From contig CM027381.1 of the NCBI GenBank assembly GCA_015680905.1, positions 72,483,501-72,547,500 of the forward strand: a DNA stretch of 64,000 bases, read 5' to 3'. This DNA is from Coptis chinensis (Eukaryota > Streptophyta > Magnoliopsida > Ranunculales > Ranunculaceae). Made by a program: the position numbers and the translations under genes. Shown here one piece after another: positions 23,280 through 33,367 of this stretch. The notes beneath the pieces are model-generated. The model did not search any database and had not been told where the DNA came from. It saw only the letters and a program-made list of their open reading frames with translations. Every line of letters starts with the position of its first letter. The first letter of the stretch is position 1.

Positions 23280-23740
23280 AAAAGACATAGACATCGAACC
23301 ATCGCGGCAGTTTATGAGCGCGTTGGAAGTTGCCAAGAAAAGACGCCCTAAAATGATAGGAACAGTCGTTAGTGTTTTCAGTGTCTAGGATAACGAAGTC
23401 GACTGGGTTGTAAAAATTTTGAACTTTAACCAGCACGTTTTCAACCACACCCTTAGGATACTTAATAGACCGATCCACTAATTGCAACGTCATTTTCGTT
23501 GGTTGCATCTCTTGTAGACCTATTTGTTAATATAAATAATAAGGGAGTAAGTTAACACTCGCCCCCAGGTCTAATAGCGCGGTTGTCGTGTGGGAATCTC
23601 CTACTGTGCATTGTACTGTAGGACAACCAGAGTCCTTGTACTTAACAATTCCATTATTTTTAGATAAAGTTGGAAACTGTTTAGTTAAAAAGACGTCTTT
23701 TGGTATATTGGTCTTTCGTCTAGTAGTGCACAACTCTTTA
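23280..23740 (-). pseudogene. Protease remnant of element E
   Basis: On the minus strand the words LLDLGASVNLLPYYLY (catalytic Asp), MTLQLVDRSIKYPKGVVENV and FVILDT are read in order, as in B. The 3' end is interrupted by element A. It is broken. Confidence 0.82.
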
Positions 23741-25493
23741 AGAAACTTAGTATGGTGAGGTAACTTTTTAATTGCTTAAAAAAAAAGTTGGTTTATCATT
23801 AGATTTTTAAAAACCTCCCTAATCTCATCAAAATTTGTATCCTTGTTTAACATAGCTAATCTCTGGGGAAATGGTGGTTTCTCTCTATATTTAGCATATG
23901 GATCAACAGGATGTTTAACCTTGGCCTTTTGTTTCTTAGGTTGTGGTTTAACTGGTACCTCTACAGGGGTAGTATCTTCAGTTTCTAGTTCGGTATCTAG
24001 TACAATATCCGGTGTAGGGACCACTGGTGGGATAACCACAGGCATAGTTACAGCGTTGTCAACCACTCTGCCACAACGAAGAGTGGTGATGACATTTAAC
24101 TCACCTACATTTCCATTTAAATTACTAGTATTACCGATTACCTCAAAGGCTATGTTTGGTGTTTTAGGATTAAGTAACGCTTGACCTAGACACACGCCTT
24201 TTGGTTGGGCTTTCTCTTGGGCTAACTGTTGGGTTAAAATGATTAATGGTTTGTAAAACCTGTTGGTTAGATTGAGCCATGGATTGGAAAAGGTGTTGGC
24301 TAACCTGTATGAAGGTGTCAAGACGATCCGGTTGTGTAGGTGTAGTGGTCACAGGTGGTGTGACTGAACTATCTCACGTTGATTATTAACAGGTGGGTTG
24401 TGATAGTTATAATTAACCGGAATGATACCTTTGTTAGCATTATAATTATTATTGTTATAATTATTATAATTACCTTGTCCTTGTCCTTGTCTTTGTAGAG
24501 CTTGGTTATAATTGGGCACTGGCCTAACATTTTGATTATTAAACCTTGGAGGTGTAACTTGTTGATTATTTCACCAACCGAAGTTGGGGTTTTGTCTCCA
24601 AGGTGCATTAGGTTTGCTATTAATGGAATAAACATTATCTGGCTGAGCGGATGGTTTTTTATAGATGAGAGGACAATAGGAGTCGGGATACTCTTGACTC
24701 AAACAGAAATTACATGGATTAGAGTTGACATTCATGATGGGGGTAGGCTTTTGTTGAACAGAAATGGCTTCTACCTTTTTTGTGAGGGTTTCAACTAGAG
24801 TTTTAAGCTCAGGATCAGATTTAACCTCAAACATACTGGTAGCCTTAACTGTTGAAGAAGAACTAGCGGAGTGGGGGGTGTTTGGTCTTCTAAAAACCTA
24901 TAAGCCTCAGAGGCTCCTTTACTGAGAAAACTACCCCCATTCATTATGTCAAGGACTTCTTTATGGTGGTGTAAAAGTCCCTTGAAAAAGGCACGAACTA
25001 ACGTGTCTTTCGCGAGGTTATGGTGTGGACACTCTATAAGAAGATTGGTGAAACGATTCCAAGCCTTTGAAAATGATTCATGAAGATTCTGTCGAAAGAA
25101 ATGAATCTTGGAAAACATTTTATATGTCTTCAGTGGTGTTTAAAAATGTTCCATAAAGAGTTGAACAAGTTTGGCCCATGAGTCCACAAAATTAGGCGCT
25201 TGGGCAGTTAACCAAGATGCCGCCTTGTCGGCTAGGGTGAAAGAAAACACCCTCAGTTTAATTTGTTCAACACCAACCGTAGGATGGTGGAATGTTCTAA
25301 GGACTTGTTCAATCCTACACATGTGCTGATAAGGTTTTTCGCGGTCTAAACCATGAAAAACGGGTAACAAATTAAATATATTTGGGGGGATTCAGAAATC
25401 CCCCACTGGGTCTGCTAGAACGATACAAGATTTTGGGCTATCGCTCAAAGCTTTGTAAAAGTCAAAAAGAGGAGACTCTCTTTCTTCATCCAT
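23741..25493 (-). pseudogene. gag remnant of element E
   Basis: The start ATG is at 25493-25491 with an acidic N-terminus (MDEERESPLFDFYKALSDSP). Capsid words follow: LDREKPYQHMCRIEQVL, FSFTLADKAASWLTAQAP, ESFSKAWNRFTNLLIECPHH. Then a knuckle-like cluster (near 24710) and the Asn/Gln-rich tail (24400-24600), then a Pro/Val-rich linker (23880-24060). It is the best preserved gag of the A/B type here but still has several breaks. Confidence 0.82.
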
Positions 25494-25800
25494 TATATCA
25501 GGTGTAGTGTGTGGTATGCTCGTTAGAGGTGTAGTGAGTGGTATACTAGAAAGGCGTGTTTGTTGACGTTGTCAGTTGATTACGTTAGGTGTTTTTCTTC
25601 TACCTGACCTTAATCTCATGCAAGACTAAAACCAATCTTAACTAAACGCGATAACACTCCAAACAATCCTGATATGCTAGTATAAACCTCTAACTGGAGA
25701 TGCGAGGAATGGAAGAAAGAAGTACCTAAATGCTTCCTTGCTTCGCTTATAAATAGCGTCTTGTTCACGTTTGAAAAAGCACGCAACACGTAATTATTTA
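25494..25800 (-). other. Leader remnant of element E
   Basis: Minus-strand AAGCGAAGCAAGGAAGCATT at about 25732-25751 matches the leaders of B (5685) and C (43810). Similarity stops near 25790, where G begins. Confidence 0.65.
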
Positions 25801-27298
25801 TGTTGTTGTTTGTGTTACGTATCTTTGCAAATCTTACTTAGCCTAATATATATTGATTAGTATAGTGGCTAGCAAGGTATCAATCCTACTCTAAATAACT
25901 AAGTGATGATAATAGAAATTCCTAATCTAAATTACTCTAATGGATGCAAGTAAAAGATGTGGCTAAGTAATAAGTAATATATGGTTGATTTGATTTGAGA
26001 TTTAAACTATGTATAAAATAAACTAAATTAAATATATGAATATGAATCAAGAGAGAGAATATCTTGGGAGAGATGAATCCACCAAAATCATAGAATTAGT
26101 CTAATAGATCTACCTATCATGCTTAATATAAATCACCAATAGAAACTCACCATACCTACAAACCTTATGCTCATAACCATGATGATAATATGTGGCTTTC
26201 AACGTGCTTTCTATCTTTCCATCAAATACTTCTTCAATCTCCAATGATATCTTCTATCTAACCAAATTGTGCTTTAAGTGGCATTCAATATACAACTCTA
26301 GGTGCCATGGAAAATCCACATGTGGCATTAACCATACAACTAATTGAGGTGCCATAAAGAATCCAATCATCATACTAGAACACTAAAAACTAGAAGAAAA
26401 GAATCTAGGGTTTGTGGTATTTGGCTCTACACAATTTTGAATTACCCTAAGACCTCCTAACTTCCACAGGAGCGTTAGATCAATGGATGAATAAGAAGAA
26501 ACTCAATGAGGGATTTAAACTAAAACATGATAGAAGAAGAACTAAACTAAAACATACGAAAAAGGCTTCATCTCCCCTCCCAAGAGAAGGGAGATTAGCC
26601 CCTCATACTATGCTATGAACGCAATATGAAAAGGAATAATCTTTATATCTATTAATGGTGAAAAGGTCTGAACTTTCTTCTCTCTTAATTCTAGATCTAA
26701 GATGCAAACACTAAATTTCCTAGATGATGTAAACTGAGATTTTTGTGCCTTATATATTGGCTTACATGCTCGTCTAGATAGAGATCCGAATCCTATGTTT
26801 ATTTGGTCTCAAACTTTCTGTAATATTTCTAGAAGAAATCCTGGAAAAGTTAAATTCGGTTGGACCAAAGTTGGACGTGGCCCACTTTGCCCTGCAGGCT
26901 ATTTCCCAAGCTGCAGCTTCTGACAGCTTTCAGTTTCCTAATTCTTGTAAAACTCTGACTTCTTTTCCATGTTGATCTCATCTTCCTATGAAGTCAAAAT
27001 TAAGGCTTTGAGATCAGATTGAAGACTCTTCTAACTCAATTATTATCCTCTTTTAGAGTCCCATTAGGCTTGGCACTTATGGAGACAAATATGACATTTT
27101 TGCCCTAGGCCTTTTTGTAATTCCGGTGACTCCTTTTTGACTTGTTTGACTTCTTTTCCCTCCATATTTCATATTTAGGTTCTTTGACCTGCAAAAACTC
27201 AAATTGCATCATATTAGAATATTTAAATATAAAATGGAGACTAATATACACATAATTGGGGTTATAAATCATTACTTTTGAGCACTTATCACAACCCC
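25801..27298 (-). repeat. 3' LTR of element G
   Basis: On the minus strand it begins TGATAAGTGCTC (27298 downward), right after a polypurine tract. It ends with ACAACAACA at about 25801, where the leader of E resumes. The lower end is set only by the TG...CA rule. It is a relative of the F LTR by its start word, its length (about 1.5 kb) and its AT-rich body, but it is clearly diverged. Confidence 0.65.
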
Positions 27299-27330
27299 CA
27301 ACTAGCATTTTGCTAGTCTCTTGGCAAATA
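27299..27330 (-). promoter_or_regulatory. Polypurine tract of element G
   Basis: Minus strand: AGACTAGCAAAATGCTAG, then TTGGGGGTTG, directly before the LTR start TGATAAG. F has the same arrangement at 38697-38722. Confidence 0.78.
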
Positions 27331-28176
27331 TGTGGTATACTAGAGAAGTGTTCAAAGCTAACAATACTAACTAAATAATAAGCTAACTCACTTTCACAGG
27401 CATCACAGTTGGATTTACCATATGCAACAAGGCCTTAAACCTTTAAGTTACCCTTAAAGGACGAGTTATATATAGCCTCGTGAGGATTTTCAGTTGATAT
27501 ACCCACAAAATCAATTTTATATATGAACTATGGTGAAATCTAGATAAAGCAATTTTTTTCAGTTAAAATATCTAAATCAAAAGGTTACTACTTATCACAC
27601 CCATGATCATAAAACATTAGGCTAAGGTTCTATTCATAAAGATAGAAAAGACTGACTAATCATCCTAACTAGAGCTTATTCATTTTTAACCATTTTGATT
27701 CCTTTCTCTTTTCCAAGCAACGGAATTTCTACCTCACCTTTGGATTAGTATTTCGACTTCAAATCTCACCATTTGATACACTCACAAGGAAATCTCTCTC
27801 AGATAAGTTTTCTATTTTACCTCTATATGCAGGGAAATGAGTAAAAAGTAGAGCATCCCACATATTTAGTCAGAAAGACGGAAATTTGCAAATATATAAA
27901 TAAAGTCTCATGGAAAGAATGTCAATCATATTTGAAGTGTCGGGTCCTTCACTTTAGCATCCTCTCACCTATTCTACACTTCATATCATACTTTGGTGAT
28001 AAGTCTGGGTATTAAAACGGGGCTTAGGACAGGTTAACAAGAAAAGGGTAAAAAGGATTCAAAAATTTCAGAGAATATACTAAAGACTTTGTGCTTTTGA
28101 CCTTCTTGGAAATTTTCTTCACTTGTAGACTGCAACACTTGAACTTTATCACTACTTTTGCTCAATTATTTTTTCT

Positions 28177-28208
<32 letters not shown>

Positions 28209-29070
28209 TTTTTTTTTGAAAAAAAAGGAATGATTTTCTTCATTTGACTTTGGTAAAATTTCCTTCAAAATCTTCTTCGTTCTAGCTTTCTCTTTAGTTC
28301 TTTAGAAATCCTCAGAAATATGGGTAAGGCTAATAATATGGGATATACTCCTTATCTGGAGTTAGGTTTAAGATGATTGGTTTAAGAATAAAGGGCTTAA
28401 TATATAAGGCTCAAAAGTGGTTAATATGATAATCCTACTAGGTGGGATAAAGGCTGATTGGTTTACTACTTGACTTATCAGTATGATATTCCGCTTTGAA
28501 TAGACTACAAGACCTAATGGCTATCTCCCCAGTTGATGCCACCTCGTGATTGACCAAATCAAGAATAAATGAGACTACACAACGAATTTAAGCACTGAAA
28601 AATGGTTGAGTCAACTTGGACTCAGATTTACGTAAAGACTCTCCAAGAAATTAAAATTGAAAGGCTCAAGTCTCACAGGTCAAGTCTCTGTACTAATTAT
28701 CTAGTTTGGTAGAAGTTTAAGTTGCTCTTTCATTTGAAATTCCTCTAGTGGTGTATTATATGAACTTACTTTAGACTAAGACTTTTATCAGTGAGATCTA
28801 TTTCTAGTAATAGAAACTTAGTCTAAAAGTCTTACAAATCCTGGTCATGACTTATAATTTCCAATTTCATTAGCCAGTTTAAACAATAAAAATATACTTT
28901 TCACCTAGAATCACCATAATTCACATATAAACTTTCCAAATATTATAATTAAAATATTGCCAAATTTTAATTCTCACCCCCCTAACTAAATTAGGCATTG
29001 TCCTCAATGACTAAATAAAATAATTGAAAGCTTACCATAATTGAAATAATCAGAGAAAAAGAGGGATATT
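27331..29070 (-). other. 3' UTR of element G
   Basis: No gene is seen. Blocks at 27380-27520 and 27900-27990 match the 3' UTR of F (38795-38920 and 39308-39385). A T-tract lies at 28168-28217. An internal polypurine-like block lies at about 28971-29012 (minus: TTGAGGACAATGCC, then TTAGGGGGGTGAG). G's body beyond 29070 is not certain. Confidence 0.7.
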
Positions 29071-30711
29071 ACCTTAAATGCGTGCAAAATTACATCAGCT
29101 AAAATCTGTAGAATTTATATCCTTAACAAAAGAAATAGGAGTACTGATTCGTGAGGAATAAAATTACTACAACGACTAAATATTTGTCATGTGCATGTCT
29201 ATAGAGTTATACGTCACCAAAAAGGTGGAGGTAGAATGTAAGAGTCACATGTACAAATGACACGACTGAAAATTTTAAACAATGAATAACAATAATAATA
29301 ATAATAATAATAACTTAAAATACGGAATACAAGATTTGTCTTAGTCGTAAAATAAATAAAGCCATATTAGACAATCAAGTACACGAGTGATCAAAAATAA
29401 TTATTAAGAAAATGCGAACTCGATAGTCCAAATTTTCTACCGGAAAATGGGTTAATAAGCTCGGATTGATTATCCCAATACAACTCCATTTTCCAAGGCC
29501 GCTCGCCTTCTCATAATCGATTCGACAATCATAAAAACATCAAACAATATATCTTCAGTACATTTGTCACCCTTAGAATACAAGAGACAGTTCCAACCCC
29601 GATTTTCGCATTCTTGTTTAAAAAAAAAATCCGTTCATAGCATTGTTATCAAACAACTCTCCATAACAGAGTTCGGCGTGAATTTTTCGTTTGGTCGTCA
29701 TGTTCAACCGTTTGCGAACTTATCCTAGAGCTGTCGTAATGGAGATGGCCAAACAGAGGGTAAAATAACACAACAACACTACTGGAACACTACTGCAAAC
29801 AGTTGCTCAGTAAACCAAAAAAAAAAATCATCCTGTAAAAAAAAAAAGCTTGTTTCTCTGAAAAAAAAAAATTTCAAGTCTAACTACAGACGCCCTTCCT
29901 TCTTCACAATTCAACACCCATTAATACCTTCACGTTTTTTTTCCATTCTCCTCAATCAACAACCAACAAAAAAAAAAAGAAAACAAACTGAAAAATTAAT
30001 TCAAATCGCAAATTTCAGCCACCCATAATCGAAATTGAGCGGTGATACAAGTGTTGAACACGGCGGTCGAATCTTGAGCCACCCATAATTCAAATCCCAT
30101 TATGCTTGACCGGCGGTCGATCTTGCAGGTGAGCAAGTGTTGAACACGACGATAAGTGCGTCTGATCGGCTGGAAGTTGTGGGTTGTGGTGGGTGGAGTT
30201 AAATTGTGATGAGGTGGTTGTTATTTGTGAGAATATACTAAAGACCTTGTGGTGGGGGCGGCTGGAAGTTTGTCTGGAAGAGGAAGAAGGAGTGTGGGTG
30301 CGGCTGGAAGAAGAAGAAGAAGTCGTTTTTTTTTTTGGTTGTTGGGCTTTTTTGAGTTTTAAGGCCCAAAATCGATTTTAGAGAGTTTTACTAGGGTTGG
30401 GATTTAAAACAAAGTGGGATTCTAACTTACTGGTCAGGAATAGAGATCTAGTCCGTAATGGAGAAGAATTCCACCTTACTATCGCACAACTTAACATATA
30501 TATATGTGTCGCGCATACACTTCAAAGCTCATATCAATTTCATTCTTATTCATAAAAACTAATCACTCACTCCATAAACTATTGATATTTTAAGAAATTA
30601 AAAACAACTAATCCCATGACAGTAGAAAATAAAATTAACTTCTACGTAAACTCTTCCAAATACTATACCCTAACGAGTAAAAATAGATTAATTCTCCGTA
30701 CTCTCGATACT
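29071..30711. other. Unassigned DNA between element G and the orphan Athila-type ORF
   Basis: No gene is recognised. An AAT microsatellite lies at 29290-29313. Poly-A/T patches occur at 29819-29870 and 29936-29975. A CACTACTGG word at 29777 and a CACTACTGCAAACAG word at 29788 look like CACTA ends but lack supporting target duplication. 30020-30150 has two GAACACGRCG words and GAGCCACCCATAAT twice, a small repeat. Confidence 0.5.
29290..29313. repeat. AAT microsatellite
   Basis: About eight tandem AAT units. Confidence 0.9.
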
Positions 30712-31329
30712 TCAAGCTCCTTCCCAAACCTTGGCATTGCTATCAATGTGCTCCAAAATTATCTTCCAAACTTCCTTGTCGGTACAATTTTTGTAAATAT
30801 CTTCATCACTCCAATAACACCTCGACAACAACTTTCTTCCGTATTTGATGTCCAATTTAACCTTATAATCCCAAGCCAATAGTCTAGAGCACCTAAGAGT
30901 GATGTGTAGTGCATTGACTGTTTGAATTGGGACCCAATCTTTGTAGTGATTCTCTAAGCCTGGACACAAGTAACGTACCATCTTGCAAATAAAAACGGGG
31001 AGCACTAGCTTATTGGTGTTCCTAAGAAAGATGTATACGATTTGTGTTAGCATCCTATAGAATACGTTGTAGAATTCACCGTTCTCCAAAGCCTTTAGTA
31101 AGTGTAGGCTATATTTATCAGCAAAAAATAGATTAGGATCACCGAAGATATTGGTAGAGATCCACATCAAAGCTAAGGCACGATTCCGAGCAAAGGTGTT
31201 TATAGGGATGCACTTGCGATCTATTACTTTCAAACCTGGTCCTAGTTGCTTCTCGTAGGTGAGAGCCCCATTCTTTGGTTCTTGGTTTAGAAAGTTTCTA
31301 TTGACTCCTCGACTCATATCCTCCACCAA
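30712..31329 (-). pseudogene. Orphan ORF distantly like Athila ORF-b
   Basis: An open stretch of 205 codons, starting MVEDMSRGVNRNFLNQEP. By eye it follows ORF-b of A and D: NRALALMWISTNIFGD against VGTVMFWIMLNIIGEW, then LPVFICKMVRYL against LMPVLVCRIMLCF, then KDWVPIQTVNALHITLRCSR against NWVG...VRPTN-IIRSFRAM. It lies between G and the CACTA transposase, on the same strand as both. It may be the 3' ORF of G or of another lost Athila element. It is the longest unbroken copy of this domain here. Homology is my inference and needs a profile search. Confidence 0.5.
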
Positions 31330-32010
31330 TCCTGTTAGTTGGAGAATAGATACAGTAGAAAGATCCGTCTAAGAACTTATGTGTACCTCGTTCAGGAGAG
31401 TGAGAATTGTGGAGAATCAACCCAAGGACCGCAAAGCCCAGGATTTCCAACAAAGCTGCAGAGAAGGCAGTCCACCCAGAATATGAAATCAAAACCATCT
31501 ATGTCAAGAAAGCTGAAGTGGTAAGCTCTCCCACCAAGAAAAAATGTTTACAATCACTCACCTACTCGGAGGAAACATTGAAAACTTTTTTCCCAAAGGA
31601 ATATCACCAGCTAAGTTGTTATATGACACATTTCTGCTTAGATGCAAATAAGATACTATGAGGACTGCAATTTTCACCTATAATCAACCTAATAATAAAT
31701 TTGATAGAGTTCCCAGACAAAAAGATAACTTACAGAACATTTAGACTGAAGCAGTTGACAAGTGAAAGAAGGTCTCAAGTTAAATTGTTGTTATCCACAA
31801 GTGAAAGAAGGTCTCCAGTTAAAGTGAAAGAGATCCGTTGATGTTCTTTGCAATTATGATTGCATCAGCTAGGGATCTGTCAAAAGGTGCAATGAACACA
31901 CATTTGTCACAGAGCCAATGTCCTAAAAGTCTAAAACACGAGGTTCTTCCCCGAGAGAGGCTGAATTTGGGATTCATTCTCTAATATTAAACATCGTAAG
32001 TATAACTCAC
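31330..32010. other. Unassigned DNA with one short open frame
   Basis: A plus-strand frame at 31407-31661 (84 codons, with the word KAAEKAVHPEYEIKTIYVKK) is lysine-rich and unrecognised. Its minus-strand overlap is probably a shadow. A GTGAAAGAAGGTCTC word occurs twice (31761 and 31801). Minus-strand DNA at 31920-31985 may be a further decayed LRR exon (word LENES), but too weakly to call. Confidence 0.4.
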
Positions 32011-32891
32011 GGTGAAAACAAATTTCTGAATGTGACCGAAGTTTCCGAGGAATTTGACCATCTGAGTTGATTTTTCTGATAGGTCTCTACAATATAATAG
32101 CATGGTTAGATTGGTTCAGAAACATTACACATGTATGTTAATGAATAAAATAGGAAAAACTGGAGGTTCCTTACATCTCCATAACACTTCTCAGATTTCC
32201 AAACTCTGGGAATGTAACCAGTCAATCTGTTCTTGCTAAGAATTCTAGTGGATAAACATACAAGGCATTAGCTATAACTCTATAAAGAAGAAAAATGGAG
32301 ATGGAAAGGCACCATATAGTAGAACTTAACAGTTTCAGAAGATGTTCCAAATCACCAACAGAAAAAGGAATGGAGCTAGAAATCTTGTTATTTGATAGAT
32401 CCTTGAGGAAAAGAAACTAATGAAATAAACATTCCAGGGCTGATAAAAAAAAACTTCTTTGGTTTGATGGTACTTACAAAGTATCTAAATTGCCAATCTG
32501 TGACTGTTCTATAGGGATAGGGCCTTTGAGATTGTTGGACGAAAGATTCCTGTGGTTCACAAGAACAACACATACCCATAAGCTACCATACCGTCCATAC
32601 GAGTATATGACAGAACTTAGAGCAAAAAAGAGGGTTTTTCTTTGAACATAATAAAATAGTCAACATGCTAATTCTCAATTTTCCTTTTTTCCCTATCATT
32701 TACACAATGCATGCATTTGTAGGATGGCGAGACATACGACCACAACACAAAAAAAGGGGTGCGGCTGTTAAAAGGATAACATTCTGAACTACGAAAAATT
32801 GTTGAATAACAGGACTCACAAGGACATCATGCTCTCAAGTCTTTCAAAACCAGGTGGGATACCTCCACTCAATTTGTTGCCATAGAGATTG
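32011..32891 (-). pseudogene. Captured fragment of an ERECTA-family LRR receptor kinase gene, introns kept
   Basis: Five exon-like blocks on the minus strand, each bounded by AG and GT: 32820-32891 (72 bp, word NLYGNKLSGGIPPGFERLES), 32478-32549 (72 bp, NLSSNNLKGPIPIEQSQIGN), 32331-32401 (71 bp, DLSNNKISSSIPFSVGDLEH), 32175-32244 (70 bp, LSKNRLTG with the later word GNLRSVMEI in another frame) and 32011-32086 (76 bp, starting DLS). ERECTA-family genes encode LRR receptor kinases for stomatal and organ patterning, and their LRRs are coded by serial 72-bp exons in this same phase. The words match ERECTA LRRs in the right order. Exons 1 and 2 are open; exons 3 to 5 have lost or gained one to four bases. 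No signal peptide, earlier LRRs or kinase domain is present. Retained introns mean capture from genomic DNA, as CACTA elements are known to do. No function is likely. Confidence 0.85.
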
Positions 32892-33064
32892 CTGCCATTA
32901 AATCATGCTCTCTATTTGAATATTCACTTAACCAATATAGGACAAACTATTCAATTCGTAATCCAGTAAATTAGAAATGATCTCAAATGAACACTCTGAA
33001 AATATTTACGATCCACTATATTAAGAGGTAATATGATATGCTAAAAAAGAGCACCCCTACTAAC

Positions 33065-33275
33065 CTTGCCAGCCCTTGAAAAGAATTGAAACACGTCTTT
33101 TTTCATCGCCTTCAAAGAAATCTGTCAAACAAAGCTTAAACTCGAGAATTGAGTAGAAAAAATGATAAAAATAAGCATAAACATGAATTGGAAAATAAAC
33201 CCGGTGCATTGATCGCAAAAATCTGATCCTTTGATCTCGATTCGGATCAAGATTTTTACACTCCTTCATTGCCCT
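33065..33275 (-). pseudogene. Captured fragment of a CC1-like/RBM39-like splicing factor gene
   Basis: Minus-strand exon 33065-33121 (57 bp) is bounded by a TTGACAG acceptor and a GTTAGT donor. It reads ISLKAMKKDVFQFFSRAGKV, very close to the start of the first RRM of plant CC1-like splicing factors (known form near ISLKATERDVYEFFSRAGKV). Upstream, at about 33205-33270, the words LDPNRDQR lead to a likely splice donor, as in the known DPERDQRTVFAYQ stretch. Only the edge of the RS region and the start of RRM1 are here. It lies between the transposase and the ERECTA fragment, on the same strand. Partial and non-functional. Confidence 0.72.
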
Positions 33276-33367
33276 ATTAAAATAAACAAAACCAAAATTG
33301 TACTTTGTAGTTTCGTCAATAATAATTGCCACTAAATAAGAAATAAAAGTAAAGGCATTTTACATAC

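Larger units (their letters stand above)
23280..25800 (-). mobile_element. Element E: Athila-type LTR element, 5' internal part only, minus strand
   Basis: Reading down from 25800 there is a piece of leader, gag (start 25493) and protease. Protease is cut at 23280 by element A. The rest of E would lie left of A, outside the window. The leader is cut near 25800 by the 3' LTR of G. The sequence is closest to A and B. It is the oldest of the E-A-B nest. It has several breaks. Confidence 0.82.

Noticed and set aside
23843-24184. 113-codon plus-strand frame
   Set aside because: It is the opposite strand of the Pro/Val-rich gag-protease linker of element E.
25801-27298. Reading the G LTR as the 5' LTR of element E
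   Set aside because: There is no primer site at its lower edge, E's leader is cut short there, and a polypurine tract lies on its upper side, so it is a 3' LTR of another element.
29641-29701. Short minus-strand frame starting MTTKRKIHAELCYGEL
   Set aside because: Only 27 codons, ending in a T-run. No match comes to mind and no splice pattern is convincing.
29777-29802. CACTACTGG and CACTACTGCAAACAG as the left end of the CACTA element
   Set aside because: The second word is partly like the right end, but the flanking three bases do not match ATG at 55751-55753 and the subterminal repeats of the right end are not found. It is kept only as a possibility.
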